DNA of 64,000 nt from Acidimicrobiales bacterium AG-414-N20 (GTDB lineage Bacteria; Actinomycetota; Acidimicrobiia; Acidimicrobiales; MedAcidi-G1), in assembly GCA_003214465.1 (NCBI GenBank), contig QCLO01000001.1, positions 62,001 through 126,000 on the forward strand. Reading direction: 5' to 3'. Below are positions 9,350-18,222 of this stretch, one piece after another. The translations under genes and the position numbers were made by a program. The notes below the pieces were generated by a model. That model saw only the letters and a program-made list of their open reading frames with translations, searched no databases and was not told the DNA's origin. Each line of letters begins with the position of its first letter. Positions within the stretch are counted from its first letter, which is position 1.

Positions 9350-10471
9350 ATGACTCTTGAGTTGAATAATAACTTGGGTAATGAGTATTTTGAAATAATT
9401 TCAAATCTTGCTCCAGAATTGGGTTTGTCTGCATTGGGTGTTACTAATGCAGAACCCTTTGTGGAAACACGGGCAGAAATAGAGCGGAGAAAAGCTAAAG
9501 ATCTTCATGGGGGAATGCAGTTTACTTTTCGAAATCCTGAACGTTCCACAACTCCAAAAATGATAATGAAAGATGCAAAGTCGCTAATTGTAGGGGCTCT
9601 CAGGACTCCAGCTCCACGTCTTGAAAAAGTATCAAATGAAGCGCTAAGAATAGCAGCCTATGCTCGAAATGATTACTACAGTCTTCTGCGTGAAGCGCTC
9701 ACTGTGATTTCTGAAGTACTGAAAAAAGACGGCTGGAAAGCACAGGTTATTGCTGACGAGAATTCTTTAGTTGACCGTGCAGCGGCTATCCGAGCGGGTA
9801 TCGGCTGGCATGGTAAAAATGGAAACGTTTTAATCCCTGGACAAGGAAGTTGGTTCGTTTTGGGATCTATTGTTACAAATCTCGAACTTCCAATAAGTGA
9901 AAAAGTTCAACAAGACTGTGGCGTTTGTAAGCGCTGTATAGATGGTTGCCCTACAGGGGCAATCATCGAGCCGGGAGTTGTTGATGCAAGAAAGTGTATA
10001 GCTTGGCTTGTGCAAGCTCCAGGAATAATTCCGCATGAATATAGAGAAAGTATCGGACACCGTATTTACGGATGTGACGACTGTCAAGAGGTATGTCCAG
10101 AAGGAAGAGAACATCGTAAAAGTGATGAGGAATATGATATTAAAGCGGATTATCTAGCATTAGAAATTTTAGAAGCTGAAGACAAAGAGCTTTTAGATCG
10201 TTTCTCGTCTTGGTACATAGCGGAAAGAAATCCTCGCTATTTGAAACGTAACGCACTTGTTTCGATCGGTAATTCAGAAGAAACAGAAAATGAACTATTT
10301 AAGTCTCTACTAAAGAAGTACTTGTTGAATTCTGATCCTATTTTGAGAAGCCATGCAGCTTGGGCGAGTATTCGTTTGGGTCATGATGAGCTTGTAGATA
10401 TAGCAAAAAGTGATTCTGACCCTCTGGTCGTAAAAGAAATTATGCTAGCTGAGGCAGAGGGCTCCTTATGA
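9350..10471 (+). CDS. queG: Epoxyqueuosine reductase
   Basis: A 373-residue iron-sulphur enzyme that reduces epoxyqueuosine to queuosine in tRNA anticodons. The motif DRAAAIRAGIGWHGKN at 142-157 contains the catalytic Asp region. Eight cysteines for two 4Fe-4S clusters are visible: Cys190, 193, 196, 200 (CGVCKRCIDGC) and Cys216, 242, 245, 249. A HEAT-like C-terminal section follows (SDPILRSHAAWASIRLG). The length is typical of the family. It overlaps the pimB-like gene by 4 bases. No other queuosine gene lies in the window, so the organism may take up or make the precursor elsewhere. Confidence 0.92.
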   Translation: MTLELNNNLGNEYFEIISNLAPELGLSALGVTNAEPFVETRAEIERRKAKDLHGGMQFTFRNPERSTTPKMIMKDAKSLIVGALRTPAPRLEKVSNEALRIAAYARNDYYSLLREALTVISEVLKKDGWKAQVIADENSLVDRAAAIRAGIGWHGKNGNVLIPGQGSWFVLGSIVTNLELPISEKVQQDCGVCKRCIDGCPTGAIIEPGVVDARKCIAWLVQAPGIIPHEYRESIGHRIYGCDDCQEVCPEGREHRKSDEEYDIKADYLALEILEAEDKELLDRFSSWYIAERNPRYLKRNALVSIGNSEETENELFKSLLKKYLLNSDPILRSHAAWASIRLGHDELVDIAKSDSDPLVVKEIMLAEAEGSL

Positions 10472-11598
10472 GAAAGCACATATTAATTACTAATGACTTC
10501 CCGCCAAAAGTTGGAGGAATCCAGTCATACCTTTGGGAGTTGTGGCGGCGCCTACCAAATGAAGACTTTTTTGTGTACACGACACCTTTTTTTAGAGATC
10601 AAGAATTTGATTTTGAACAATCTTTTCGAACCGTTAGGTCAAGGCAAAAAGTTTTGCTTCCTAGTTTTAGAATCAATAAAAAACTAGAAAAACTAAGAAA
10701 AGATTTTGATCCCGAATTACTAGTTTGGGATCCGGCATTTCCACTAGGTGTATCAGCTCCATGGGCTCACATTCCATACGCGCTTGTTCTACATGGGGCG
10801 GAGTTAGCAATACCTGGAAAATTGCCTCTTGCTAGATCACTTTTAGCAAATACCCTAAAAAAAGCTTCTCTGGTGATCTGCGCTGGGAACTATCCAGCGG
10901 AGGAAGCGGAGCGAACGGCGGAGCAAAGTCTACCAATAGTTGTTATTCCGCCTGGTGTTGATATTGAAAGATTTAGTCCCGCAAATGCTTTTGAGAAAGA
11001 GGAGGCACGAAAAGGTTTCGAAATTCCTAACGACTCGACAGTGATTCTTGCACTAACTCGTCTAGTTCCTAGAAAAGGTATAGACGTGTTGATAGAGGCA
11101 GTTAAAATTCTTAAAGAAACATATCCAGAGTTACTTTTACTAATTGGGGGAACAGGTCGAGATGCTCGACGGTTAGAAGGTTTGTCGAAAGATTTAGCTT
11201 CTAATGTTAAATTTCATGGGGAAATTTCGGAAGAGGCTTTACCTGATTTATATAGAGCAGCGGATATTTTTTGTATGCCATGTCGTTCTCGTTGGGGAGG
11301 TCTAGAGCAAGAAGGTTTTGGAATAGTTTTCCTAGAAGCAGCAGCTTCGGGAATTCCTCAAATAGCGGGCAAAAGTGGAGGATCGGCAGATGCGGTGGCA
11401 AATAATGAAACAGGTTTCATCATCGATGACCCTAAAGATCCGAGACAGTTGGTGCAAACGATTGAGAATCTTTTACAGAATTCAAAAAAAATAGAATGGA
11501 TGGGTTTGAATGCTCGTAGACGAGCTGAAGATTATTTTTCATACGAACAGCTATCAAAAAGTCTTATTAAGGCACTGGACTCAGCAACTCTTAAGTAG
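10468..11598 (+). CDS. pimB: GT4 glycosyltransferase, PimB-like phosphatidylinositol mannoside mannosyltransferase
   Basis: 376 residues with a GT-B fold. The N-terminus LITNDFPPKVGGIQSYL is characteristic of the actinobacterial PimB/PimC branch of GT4. The C-terminal domain shows PRKGIDVLIEA, GGTGRDARRLE and the EX7E-type site in QEGFGIVFLEAAASG. PimB transfers mannose from GDP-mannose to a phosphatidylinositol mannoside on the cytoplasmic membrane face. The gene is followed by an SRPBCC protein resembling mycobacterial TB16.3, which lies near pimB in mycobacteria, and this supports the call. The exact acceptor is inferred. It starts in the queG stop codon (ATGA overlap). Confidence 0.72.
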   Translation: MRKHILITNDFPPKVGGIQSYLWELWRRLPNEDFFVYTTPFFRDQEFDFEQSFRTVRSRQKVLLPSFRINKKLEKLRKDFDPELLVWDPAFPLGVSAPWAHIPYALVLHGAELAIPGKLPLARSLLANTLKKASLVICAGNYPAEEAERTAEQSLPIVVIPPGVDIERFSPANAFEKEEARKGFEIPNDSTVILALTRLVPRKGIDVLIEAVKILKETYPELLLLIGGTGRDARRLEGLSKDLASNVKFHGEISEEALPDLYRAADIFCMPCRSRWGGLEQEGFGIVFLEAAASGIPQIAGKSGGSADAVANNETGFIIDDPKDPRQLVQTIENLLQNSKKIEWMGLNARRRAEDYFSYEQLSKSLIKALDSATLK

Positions 11599-11618
11599 AG
11601 TTTTAAACGGAGGGCAAT

Positions 11619-12068
11619 ATGAGCGATTATGCGAATCAAAGAAAAGTAATTAAAGCTTCCCCACAGAGATGTTTTGACATGGTGTCAGATGTGGAAAAAC
11701 TCTCCGAATGGACGAACGATATTAAAGAAGTGAAAGTTCTAGTTAGGGATGACAGTAATCGCCCCGGCGACGTGTCATTTCGAGCGGCTGCAATGGGGAG
11801 GAGTACCAATTACACATTGAGATACTCCTATGGCTCCAATCCACTTAGAATCTCATGGCGTTTAGTGGAAAGCGATTTAATCCAAAGAATGAATGGAAAC
11901 TATGAATTTCATCCTTCTGGAGAAAATGGTGAAGCGACCGAAGTTATTTATGATCTAGATGTAGATCTATTAGTTCGCTTGCCGGGTTTCGTGAAGCGAC
12001 GAGCGGAAAGCAAAATCGTTCATGCAGCAGTCGATGACCTGAAGGAAAGGCTTGAAGCTAGCGAATAA
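11619..12068 (+). CDS. SRPBCC (START-like) lipid-binding domain protein, TB16.3-like
   Basis: A 149-residue single-domain protein of the polyketide cyclase/START superfamily. The N-terminus KVIKASPQRCFDMVSDVEKLSEW is the usual first strand-helix of this fold, and the C-terminal long helix (VKRRAESKIVHAAVDDLKERLE) closes the hydrophobic cavity. It resembles the mycobacterial protein next to pimB. A good ribosome site (GGAGG) lies 8 bases before the ATG. It probably binds a lipid or lipid-linked intermediate, perhaps in phosphoinositide mannoside metabolism given its neighbour; no enzymatic residues are identifiable. Confidence 0.75.
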   Translation: MSDYANQRKVIKASPQRCFDMVSDVEKLSEWTNDIKEVKVLVRDDSNRPGDVSFRAAAMGRSTNYTLRYSYGSNPLRISWRLVESDLIQRMNGNYEFHPSGENGEATEVIYDLDVDLLVRLPGFVKRRAESKIVHAAVDDLKERLEASE

Positions 12069-12096
12069 GAAACAGGGGTTTTAATTTTAAATTTTT

Positions 12097-13578
12097 TTAC
12101 GTCTGATTTTTACTTCTTCTTACGGCATCAAGCCAATTTTCATAGAGTTTTTCAGAAAGGTTATTATTAACGTTTGGTAGAAACGGTTCATCCCCTTTCC
12201 ATAAATTTTCAATTTCTTTCAGTGATCCCCAAACACCGCTTGCTAAACCAGCAAGGAATGCAGCGCCCATGGCAGTTGATTCTTTATTGGACGAACGAAT
12301 TACGGGAATTTTAAGTTGATCGGCTTGGAATTGCATTAGTAGATTCATTACCGAAGCTCCTCCATCTACTTTCAATTCTGTTGGAGTTGATATTTCATTA
12401 TTTTTTATCGTTTCAAGAACGTCGCGAGTTTGAAAAGCCATAGCTTCAATTGTTGCTCTTGCTAGTTCAGCTTTTCCAACTCCACGCGTGAGGCCAACAA
12501 TTATTCCTCGGGCATCAGGATCCCACCAGGGGCTACCTAAACCAGAAAAAGCAGGGACGATAACTACACCTCCGCTGTTTTGAGAATCCATAGCTAGTTG
12601 TTCGAGCTCTGAGGCCTTATTTATTATTCCGAGTTCATCGCGCAACCATTGAACTGTCGCTCCTGTTGAAAAAATTGAACCTTCGACCGCGTATGTTAGG
12701 GGGGAGCTGGAGTCCAATTTCCACGCGACTGTTGTCAAAAGTCCATCGTTAATCGGAGGTGGGTCTTTACCCAGATTGGTGAGTATGAAAGAACCGGTTC
12801 CGTATGTGTTTTTAGTGTCACCAGGTTTAAAACATGCTTGACCAAAAAGGGAAGATTGTTGATCGCCAATAGCACTTCTAATAGGCACTTTTTTACCAAG
12901 AGGCCCATCAGTTGATGTTGAGCCAAAATGCCCTGATGTGGGACGAATTTCTGGCAGTGAATTAATAGGAACAGAAAATAAATCGCATAATGTTTGGGAC
13001 CATTTCCCTTTTATAAGGTCAAACAACATACTGCGAGAGGCGTTTGATGGCTCAGTTGCGTGAACCTCTCCATCCGTAAGTTTCCATATCAACCAAGAGT
13101 CCACTGTTCCTAAACAGAATCTCTTTTCTGGATTTACTGAGGTTGTTTTAATCATCCATTCGAATTTTGAAGCAGAAAAATATGGGTCTAAGACTAGGCC
13201 TGTTTTAGATCTAATTTCGCTTAGGTAGCCCTGCTCGAACAACTCTTTACAGCGTTTGGTTGTTCTGCGATCTTGCCAAACAATTGCATTATGTAAAGGT
13301 TTTCCAGAGTCTTGGTCCCAAATTATTGAAGTCTCACGTTGGTTGGTTATGCCGATGCAAACAATGTCGTGTCCCATTTCTTCCATTCGTTCTGAAACTT
13401 CTTTTAGGGTATTTGCTGCAGCAAGCCAGATCTCTTCTGGGTCGTGCTCAATGAGGCCAGGTTCAGGGTAGAACTGAGTGAATTCTTGCTGGCAGGTAGT
13501 GAGAATTACACCATATGGGTCGACTGCTAATGTCCTGACGCTCGTAGTGCCTGCGTCTAGAGCTAGAACTACTTGCAA
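12097..13578 (-). CDS. glpK: Glycerol kinase
   Basis: A 493-residue FGGY-family kinase that phosphorylates glycerol with ATP to sn-glycerol 3-phosphate. Motifs: LDAGTTSVRTL (ATP phosphate 1 loop, from residue 6), TNQRETSIIWD (glycerol-binding Arg-Glu), GDQQSSLFGQ (catalytic Asp region), YGTGSFILTN, and VDGGASVMNLLMQFQADQL near the C-terminus. The length matches bacterial GlpK. No glpF, glpD or regulator is adjacent, so it is a stand-alone gene that feeds phospholipid synthesis or glycolysis. It is convergent with the SRPBCC gene and lies 18 bases after the lipoprotein gene on the same strand. Confidence 0.95.
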   Translation of the reverse strand: MQVVLALDAGTTSVRTLAVDPYGVILTTCQQEFTQFYPEPGLIEHDPEEIWLAAANTLKEVSERMEEMGHDIVCIGITNQRETSIIWDQDSGKPLHNAIVWQDRRTTKRCKELFEQGYLSEIRSKTGLVLDPYFSASKFEWMIKTTSVNPEKRFCLGTVDSWLIWKLTDGEVHATEPSNASRSMLFDLIKGKWSQTLCDLFSVPINSLPEIRPTSGHFGSTSTDGPLGKKVPIRSAIGDQQSSLFGQACFKPGDTKNTYGTGSFILTNLGKDPPPINDGLLTTVAWKLDSSSPLTYAVEGSIFSTGATVQWLRDELGIINKASELEQLAMDSQNSGGVVIVPAFSGLGSPWWDPDARGIIVGLTRGVGKAELARATIEAMAFQTRDVLETIKNNEISTPTELKVDGGASVMNLLMQFQADQLKIPVIRSSNKESTAMGAAFLAGLASGVWGSLKEIENLWKGDEPFLPNVNNNLSEKLYENWLDAVRRSKNQT

Positions 13579-13595
13579 TTTTGTTCCTTCCTTGC

Positions 13596-14225
13596 TTAGG
13601 AGAAATCTTCTTCAGTCATGAAGCTTGCATAATTACTACATAATACAGGGGCACCTTCTTCAGGAGGGTCTCCATCGGTGACAGGCGCATTTATGGCTTC
13701 AAGTGATTCATTTTGTCTAACCATTATTTGCACAAAGGAAATATCTGCACCTGCAATTAATTCAGATGCTGTGCAGACCAGCATTGCGAATGCAAGGCGG
13801 TTGCTCTTTGAGTCGTCTTGAGGGAAACCGTCAAGGCTATCTAAATGTATTTCTAGTAAAGCATTTTCAAGGATGGCACCGATGACGCTACTGCCTTCAG
13901 CAAATGGAGAAACGAGTTGTGTTTCTTGCTCAGTCAAAGTAGGTCCAGCTAGAACTTGGTCCAAGATAACGTTTATTGAACCGTCTCCGGAAATTTCTCG
14001 ATTAACAGCTTCAAGTTTCATTTCGCCATCTAGATTTGCTTTAGCTAAGAATATTTTGACTGTTTCTTTAGGCGCAGGTGGTTCAGTAGTTGTCGAAGCA
14101 GGGGGCAGTAGCGCATCTGGTAAATTTGAAGAAAGATCCCTAGGGTTTTCATCGAGAGGAATAGTGCAACCAATCATTGAAGAGATGACGATTAATAGAG
14201 TGAGAGTAGTCAAGTTTTTTTTCAT
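13596..14225 (-). CDS. GerMN-domain lipoprotein, short LpqB-like partner of MtrAB
   Basis: 209 residues with a lipobox (MIGC at about 17-20), a Pro/Thr-rich spacer (PPASTTTEPPAPKE), then a GerMN domain (about 55-165: KIFLAKANLDG, VLDQVLAGPTLTEQ, LEIHLDSLDGFPQDDSKSNRLAFAM). It follows the MtrB-like kinase with an ATGA overlap, the order mtrA-mtrB-lpqB seen in other actinobacteria. LpqB of mycobacteria is about 580 residues and adds a beta-propeller; that part is absent here. By analogy it would sit outside the membrane and modulate the kinase. The link to LpqB is inferred from position plus the GerMN domain. Confidence 0.75.
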   Translation of the reverse strand: MKKNLTTLTLLIVISSMIGCTIPLDENPRDLSSNLPDALLPPASTTTEPPAPKETVKIFLAKANLDGEMKLEAVNREISGDGSINVILDQVLAGPTLTEQETQLVSPFAEGSSVIGAILENALLEIHLDSLDGFPQDDSKSNRLAFAMLVCTASELIAGADISFVQIMVRQNESLEAINAPVTDGDPPEEGAPVLCSNYASFMTEEDFS

Positions 14226-15649
14226 AACGATTCCTCTCTTGTATTAGGTAATTCGATTACGAAGCGAGAACCTGTGAGTGATTTCGTTATTTTTGGATCT
14301 TCCACCCAAACTTTCCCACCGTGAAGTCTGACGTCTTCCTGCACGAGACTAAGTCCTAACCCCGTTCCTCCGTCATCGCCTCGCTGCCCACTACTTGAAC
14401 CTCTTGAAAAACGGTCAAAGATAATGTCCCTTTCCTCTTTTGAGATACCCGGCCCAGCATCCTCTACAGCTATTTGGATCATATTTTCATTTGTAGAAAC
14501 TTCTATAACGGTAGCTCCACCCCCGTAACGTTGCGCATTGTCTAAAAGATTCGAAAGAGCCCTTGCGAGGCGTCTTTTATCAACGCTTATAACCAGCGCG
14601 CCTGCATTAGAGGGAAGCGTGTAACTAATGGAGGTATCGTTTCTGGTGGCCGCTTGTATGAACTGAGAAACGTTAACTTCTTCTAGCTCTAGAGATGCAG
14701 CACCAGCGTCGTAACCAGATATTTCGAGAAGTTCAGACACGAGACGATTAAATCTTTCTAAATCACGCGATAGAAGATCGAGTGCAGTTTGAGATCTAAC
14801 TGAAAGCTCATTTTTTCTAGATTCAAGAACTCCGACACTTGCTTTAAGTGTGGTTAAAGGACTTCGCAGTTCATGGCTTACTTCAGATGCAAAACGCGCA
14901 TCTCTGTGGATTCGTTCCTCAAGGGCTCTAGCCATTTCATTGAAAGATTCAGACAGTCGGTCCAGATCAGGGTCACTTTGTCGAATTAACCTCGTATCTA
15001 GACGACCTCCAGCGATTGCTTCTGCCGCTTCTCTTACGTTTCTCAGGGGACGCAATGTTCTTCGGCTTATCCACCAGCCGAGAAGTGCGGCTAGTGATGT
15101 AACACCTGCACCAGCACCAAAAAGAATTATTCTAAGATCATCAAGAGTTTCTTCCAGATCAGTTAGATCCACTACGGCAAAATATGCAGCGTCGAAAACC
15201 TGAAGTGGGATTCCTAAAACGAGACGAGTTTTACCATTTATTTCTGCTCTTAGCTGCCCTGCTCTGAGTTCGGTGACACGGTTTAAAATATTCTGAGGGA
15301 TATCTTCCCTGTCTAACTCTTGAGAAGGAAGCCAGTCGTTTCCAATTCTTATTAAACGTTGACTTCCTTCGATTTTTGTCATTGAGTCGACAATCGACGG
15401 TAGGTCTTCCACCGAAGATTCTGGTGTTAGCTGATTAGATAAACGAGTGGCATTGGTCGAAGCAAACGCTGATGCTGCATTTTCACGACTGTCGATAAGT
15501 TGTTGTCTGGTAAGCACAAGAGTAACGCCAGAAAGTCCGATCGATACGAGCAAGCCTCCGACTGCGAAGAAGAGAGAAATTCTAGTTCGTAGACCGAGTT
15601 TCAATCTGTAAGAAGTGTTTTCGCTTTTGTTGTGGTTTGTGTTTGACAT
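14222..15649 (-). CDS. mtrB: Sensor histidine kinase, MtrB-like
   Basis: 475 residues. N-terminal membrane segment (about 27-48), a small extracytoplasmic domain, a second membrane segment (about 176-195), HAMP (about 197-247), HisKA with the phosphorylated His259 in SEVSHELRSPL, then the ATPase domain with the N box (LSNLLDNAQRYGGG), G1 (VEDAGPGIS), F (FDRFSRGS) and G2 (GGTGLGLSLV). It lies 25 bases after its response regulator and overlaps the lipoprotein gene. The arrangement and sequence fit MtrB, which in mycobacteria tunes cell wall and division genes. The sensed signal is unknown. Confidence 0.85.
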   Translation of the reverse strand: MSNTNHNKSENTSYRLKLGLRTRISLFFAVGGLLVSIGLSGVTLVLTRQQLIDSRENAASAFASTNATRLSNQLTPESSVEDLPSIVDSMTKIEGSQRLIRIGNDWLPSQELDREDIPQNILNRVTELRAGQLRAEINGKTRLVLGIPLQVFDAAYFAVVDLTDLEETLDDLRIILFGAGAGVTSLAALLGWWISRRTLRPLRNVREAAEAIAGGRLDTRLIRQSDPDLDRLSESFNEMARALEERIHRDARFASEVSHELRSPLTTLKASVGVLESRKNELSVRSQTALDLLSRDLERFNRLVSELLEISGYDAGAASLELEEVNVSQFIQAATRNDTSISYTLPSNAGALVISVDKRRLARALSNLLDNAQRYGGGATVIEVSTNENMIQIAVEDAGPGISKEERDIIFDRFSRGSSSGQRGDDGGTGLGLSLVQEDVRLHGGKVWVEDPKITKSLTGSRFVIELPNTREESL

Positions 15650-15674
15650 GGTTGCTTACTTCGTTTAACCGTAA

Positions 15675-16358
15675 TCAAAATTGGGTCTGAAGTTTGTAAC
15701 CCATTCCTCTTACAGTGACCACGTATTTTGGATTAGCGGGATCGACCTCAACTTTTGTTCTGAGACGTCTGACATGAACATCTACAAGTCGACTATCACC
15801 GAAATAGTCATACCCCCAAACTCGCTCAAGCAAGTCCTCACGACTTAGAACTTTTCCAGGGTTGGTAGCCAGTTCTATCAAAAGTTTGAATTCTGTGCGT
15901 GTTAGATGGACTTCTTGACCGCTTATTCTAACCATTCCTTCATCGGCGATTATCTCAAGCTGATCAAATGAAAAATTTGAAGGCGTTCCGATAGTTTTAG
16001 ATCTTCTGAGAAGCGCTCTAACGCGTGCAGATAATTCCTTTGGATCAAAAGGCTTCCTTAGATAGTCATCCGCTCCAGCTTCTAATCCGGCTACCACATC
16101 GTGACTATCTGAGCGTGCTGTAACCATAACGATTGGAACGTCCCCTAAACGCCGTATTTTTCGGCAAACCTCGAACCCATCGATTCCTGGAAGCATGATG
16201 TCTATTAAGACGACATCGCTAGGCTGTCTTGAAAAAGAAGCCAACGCATCTTCGCCATTGGAGGTTTCTTCGACCTCCCAGCCTTCTTCCTGAAGAGCGA
16301 GACTGACGGCAGTACGAATTCTTTCGTCATCTTCTACAGTGAGAATTCTTACACTCAT
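15675..16358 (-). CDS. mtrA: OmpR-family response regulator, MtrA-like
   Basis: 227 residues. Receiver domain with acidic pocket E9-D10-D11, phosphoacceptor Asp53 in VVLIDIMLPG, and the conserved Lys in DDYLRKPF; C-terminal winged helix with HLTRTEFKLLIELATNPGKVLSR and DVHVRRLRTKVEVDPANPKYVVTVRG, which is very MtrA-like. First gene of a three-gene operon with the kinase and lipoprotein. A 125-base region (16359-16483) separates it from the upstream inositol monophosphatase gene and probably holds its promoter. In relatives MtrA controls cell wall hydrolases, dnaA and ftsI; whether ftsI here is a target is open. Confidence 0.85.
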   Translation of the reverse strand: MSVRILTVEDDERIRTAVSLALQEEGWEVEETSNGEDALASFSRQPSDVVLIDIMLPGIDGFEVCRKIRRLGDVPIVMVTARSDSHDVVAGLEAGADDYLRKPFDPKELSARVRALLRRSKTIGTPSNFSFDQLEIIADEGMVRISGQEVHLTRTEFKLLIELATNPGKVLSREDLLERVWGYDYFGDSRLVDVHVRRLRTKVEVDPANPKYVVTVRGMGYKLQTQF

Positions 16359-16483
16359 ACTTTAATGTTGCCTCATTTCTGGGTTAATTGTGGCATTTTG
16401 TAAAGATTGAAATTTCTATAAGTCTTTATTTGGTTAACTGATTTGATTTTAAGGCTTTTTTCGCCAATGTTCTTTGACAATTA

Positions 16484-17350
16484 TTAACAATCTATTTGAC
16501 TGTTTATTATTAATTCTACTACTTGGTCAATCAAGTGTTCAGATGCAGCTACCGTAATAGTGTCGCTAGAGAGCTCTGAGGAGCTTTTCAAAAGGCTTAC
16601 TTCATAATCTTTTGAAGAGTTAGATTTTGAAAGATTAATGGTCTTAATCACACCCCCAGCATTCTTAACAAGAGCATGTCCTGCTGAAATATCCCATGGG
16701 GAGAGACCATGTTCAAAAAAAGCATCGACTCGACCACATGCAACTGAGGCCAGATCAAATGCTGCTCCACCTATCCGACGTATATCCCTAATTTTAGGCA
16801 AAATTCCAATAAGATTTTTTGCCTGAGTGGCTCGGAAGTCAGATTTGTAAGAGAAGCCTGTAGCAACTAAAGCGTTTGAAAGTAGCTTCGTTTTGCTAAC
16901 TTCAACTGTTTTGCCGTTGCGCGTTGTGCCATGAGCAGAAGAAGCGCTGAAGAGCTCATTTAGCAGAGGAGCGTATATGGCCCCAACTTCTGTCGTGTTA
17001 TTGATTTCCACTCCTACCGATATTGAAAATCCGGGGTGTCCATAAATGAAATTTGTTGTTCCATCTATGGGATCGATAAACCAGCGAACACTATTTTTTC
17101 CTTTGACATGTGTTCCTTCTTCACAGATTATTTCATCATCTGGTCTGAGATTGCTGATGTATTCCGTGATTCTCTTTTCTGACCATTTGTCAATTTCAGT
17201 CACTAAGTCAGTTGTGGAGCTTTTGTAATTAAAAGTGTGTCGCTCTCCAATTTTTTTCGCAACTTTTTTGCCAATCTTTTTAGCTGCTTTAGATGCAACT
17301 GATCTCAAATCTTCTTCTAATGAATTGTTACTCAACTGGATGCCTCTCAC
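16484..17350 (-). CDS. Inositol monophosphatase family phosphatase
   Basis: About 288 residues from a GTG at 17350; a TTG at 17335, which overlaps the upstream stop by 8 bases, is also possible. The metal and phosphate motifs are all present: EEGT (first metal Glu), WFIDPIDGTTNFIYG (DPxDGT), and SPWDISAGHALVKNAGG (WDxxxG). The enzyme removes phosphate from inositol phosphate or related small substrates with Mg. In actinobacteria paralogues serve phosphoinositide synthesis or act as histidinol-phosphate phosphatase (HisN). Since a his operon without hisN lies in this window, that second role is possible, but the sequence alone does not decide. Confidence 0.85.
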   Translation of the reverse strand: MRGIQLSNNSLEEDLRSVASKAAKKIGKKVAKKIGERHTFNYKSSTTDLVTEIDKWSEKRITEYISNLRPDDEIICEEGTHVKGKNSVRWFIDPIDGTTNFIYGHPGFSISVGVEINNTTEVGAIYAPLLNELFSASSAHGTTRNGKTVEVSKTKLLSNALVATGFSYKSDFRATQAKNLIGILPKIRDIRRIGGAAFDLASVACGRVDAFFEHGLSPWDISAGHALVKNAGGVIKTINLSKSNSSKDYEVSLLKSSSELSSDTITVAASEHLIDQVVELIINSQIDC

Positions 17351-17603
17351 GTGCAGATTGTTGACGTTCAGTCGTCTTCCACTCGGACATAGCCTTAAGA
17401 GCTAGGTTGGTAACAATTGATACACCACCTGCAGATAACAAGGCTGAACCTAGCCCTATGGAACCGGAAATCGTATCGCATTTGGTTTCACACTGTAAAT
17501 CTGTAACTGCGTACCCAACGAGACCTCCGCACAGTCCAGAAACAGTGATTGCAACAACAGCTAGAATTCTTGCTTTCAGAGAAGGGATCGAAGAAGAGAA
17601 CAT
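17328..17603 (-). CDS. Small membrane protein, unknown function
   Basis: 91 residues with two hydrophobic segments (about 12-32 and 47-68) separated by DLQCETKCDT, a short loop with two cysteines that could form a disulfide or bind metal, and a charged C-terminal tail. Its end overlaps the start of the inositol monophosphatase gene by 8-23 bases, as is usual for coupled genes in this window. I do not recognise the family. A competing frame on the opposite strand (17407-17646) has no recognisable features. Confidence 0.5.
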   Translation of the reverse strand: MFSSSIPSLKARILAVVAITVSGLCGGLVGYAVTDLQCETKCDTISGSIGLGSALLSAGGVSIVTNLALKAMSEWKTTERQQSARERHPVE

Positions 17604-17682
17604 GGAAATTAATACTCCTGATTGTGTATTCGAAAGTAGGTGCTAACTTTAGGCTACAGGCCAGAATGAGCCATCTAATTGG

Positions 17683-18222
17683 GTGAACGGTATTGATATG
17701 AAAAATGAATCTTTTCGAAACTGGTCAGTTGCGGGGGGGATTATTCGAAAAAATTCTGATGTTTTATTGGTAGCTAATCGTCGCAAAGACAGCGCGAAGC
17801 TCAGAGGAAAGGGTGGAATAGATTGGAGTCCACCTGGAGGTGTGGTTGATCAAGGTGAGAGTGAACTTGAAGCTTTAGAACGCGAAGTGTACGAGGAAAC
17901 TGGTTTACGGGTATCAACTTGGTCGGAGTTTATATATAGGGTTCATGTGAATTTCCAAGAACACGGCATGCATCTAGAAGTCAAGGTTTTTGAAGCCATT
18001 GAATGGAAGGGATCGATAGTTGTAAATGATCCAGATGGAATTGTTGAAGATGCCAAATTTTTTTCTGAAGAGGATTGTGAAATTCGATTAAAAGATTCTC
18101 CAGTTTGGGTCAGAGATCCGTTTCTCACTTATTTAAAGGATGAAATAGCTTCAGAGAAAAGTTTTGGTTATTTAGTTACATCTGATGATTCCGGCGACTT
18201 GATAGTGAAACGTAATCAATGA
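17683..18222 (+). CDS. Nudix hydrolase
   Basis: About 179 residues from a GTG at 17683, or 174 from the ATG at 17698. The Nudix box is intact: GGVVDQGESELEALEREVYEETGL fits GX5EX7REUXEEXGU (shown here with its spacing; residues about 57-80). The fold starts with WSVAGGIIRKNSDVLLVANRR. Such enzymes hydrolyse nucleoside diphosphates linked to another group, for example oxidised dNTPs. Its stop codon overlaps the start of dinB (ATGA), so it is probably made with DNA polymerase IV and may clean the nucleotide pool. The substrate is not predictable from sequence. Confidence 0.88.
   Translation: MNGIDMKNESFRNWSVAGGIIRKNSDVLLVANRRKDSAKLRGKGGIDWSPPGGVVDQGESELEALEREVYEETGLRVSTWSEFIYRVHVNFQEHGMHLEVKVFEAIEWKGSIVVNDPDGIVEDAKFFSEEDCEIRLKDSPVWVRDPFLTYLKDEIASEKSFGYLVTSDDSGDLIVKRNQ

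Noticed and set aside
17407-17646. Plus-strand 79-residue frame opposite the small membrane protein
   Set aside because: No hydrophobic segments or motifs; the minus-strand frame has two membrane helices and couples to the downstream gene.
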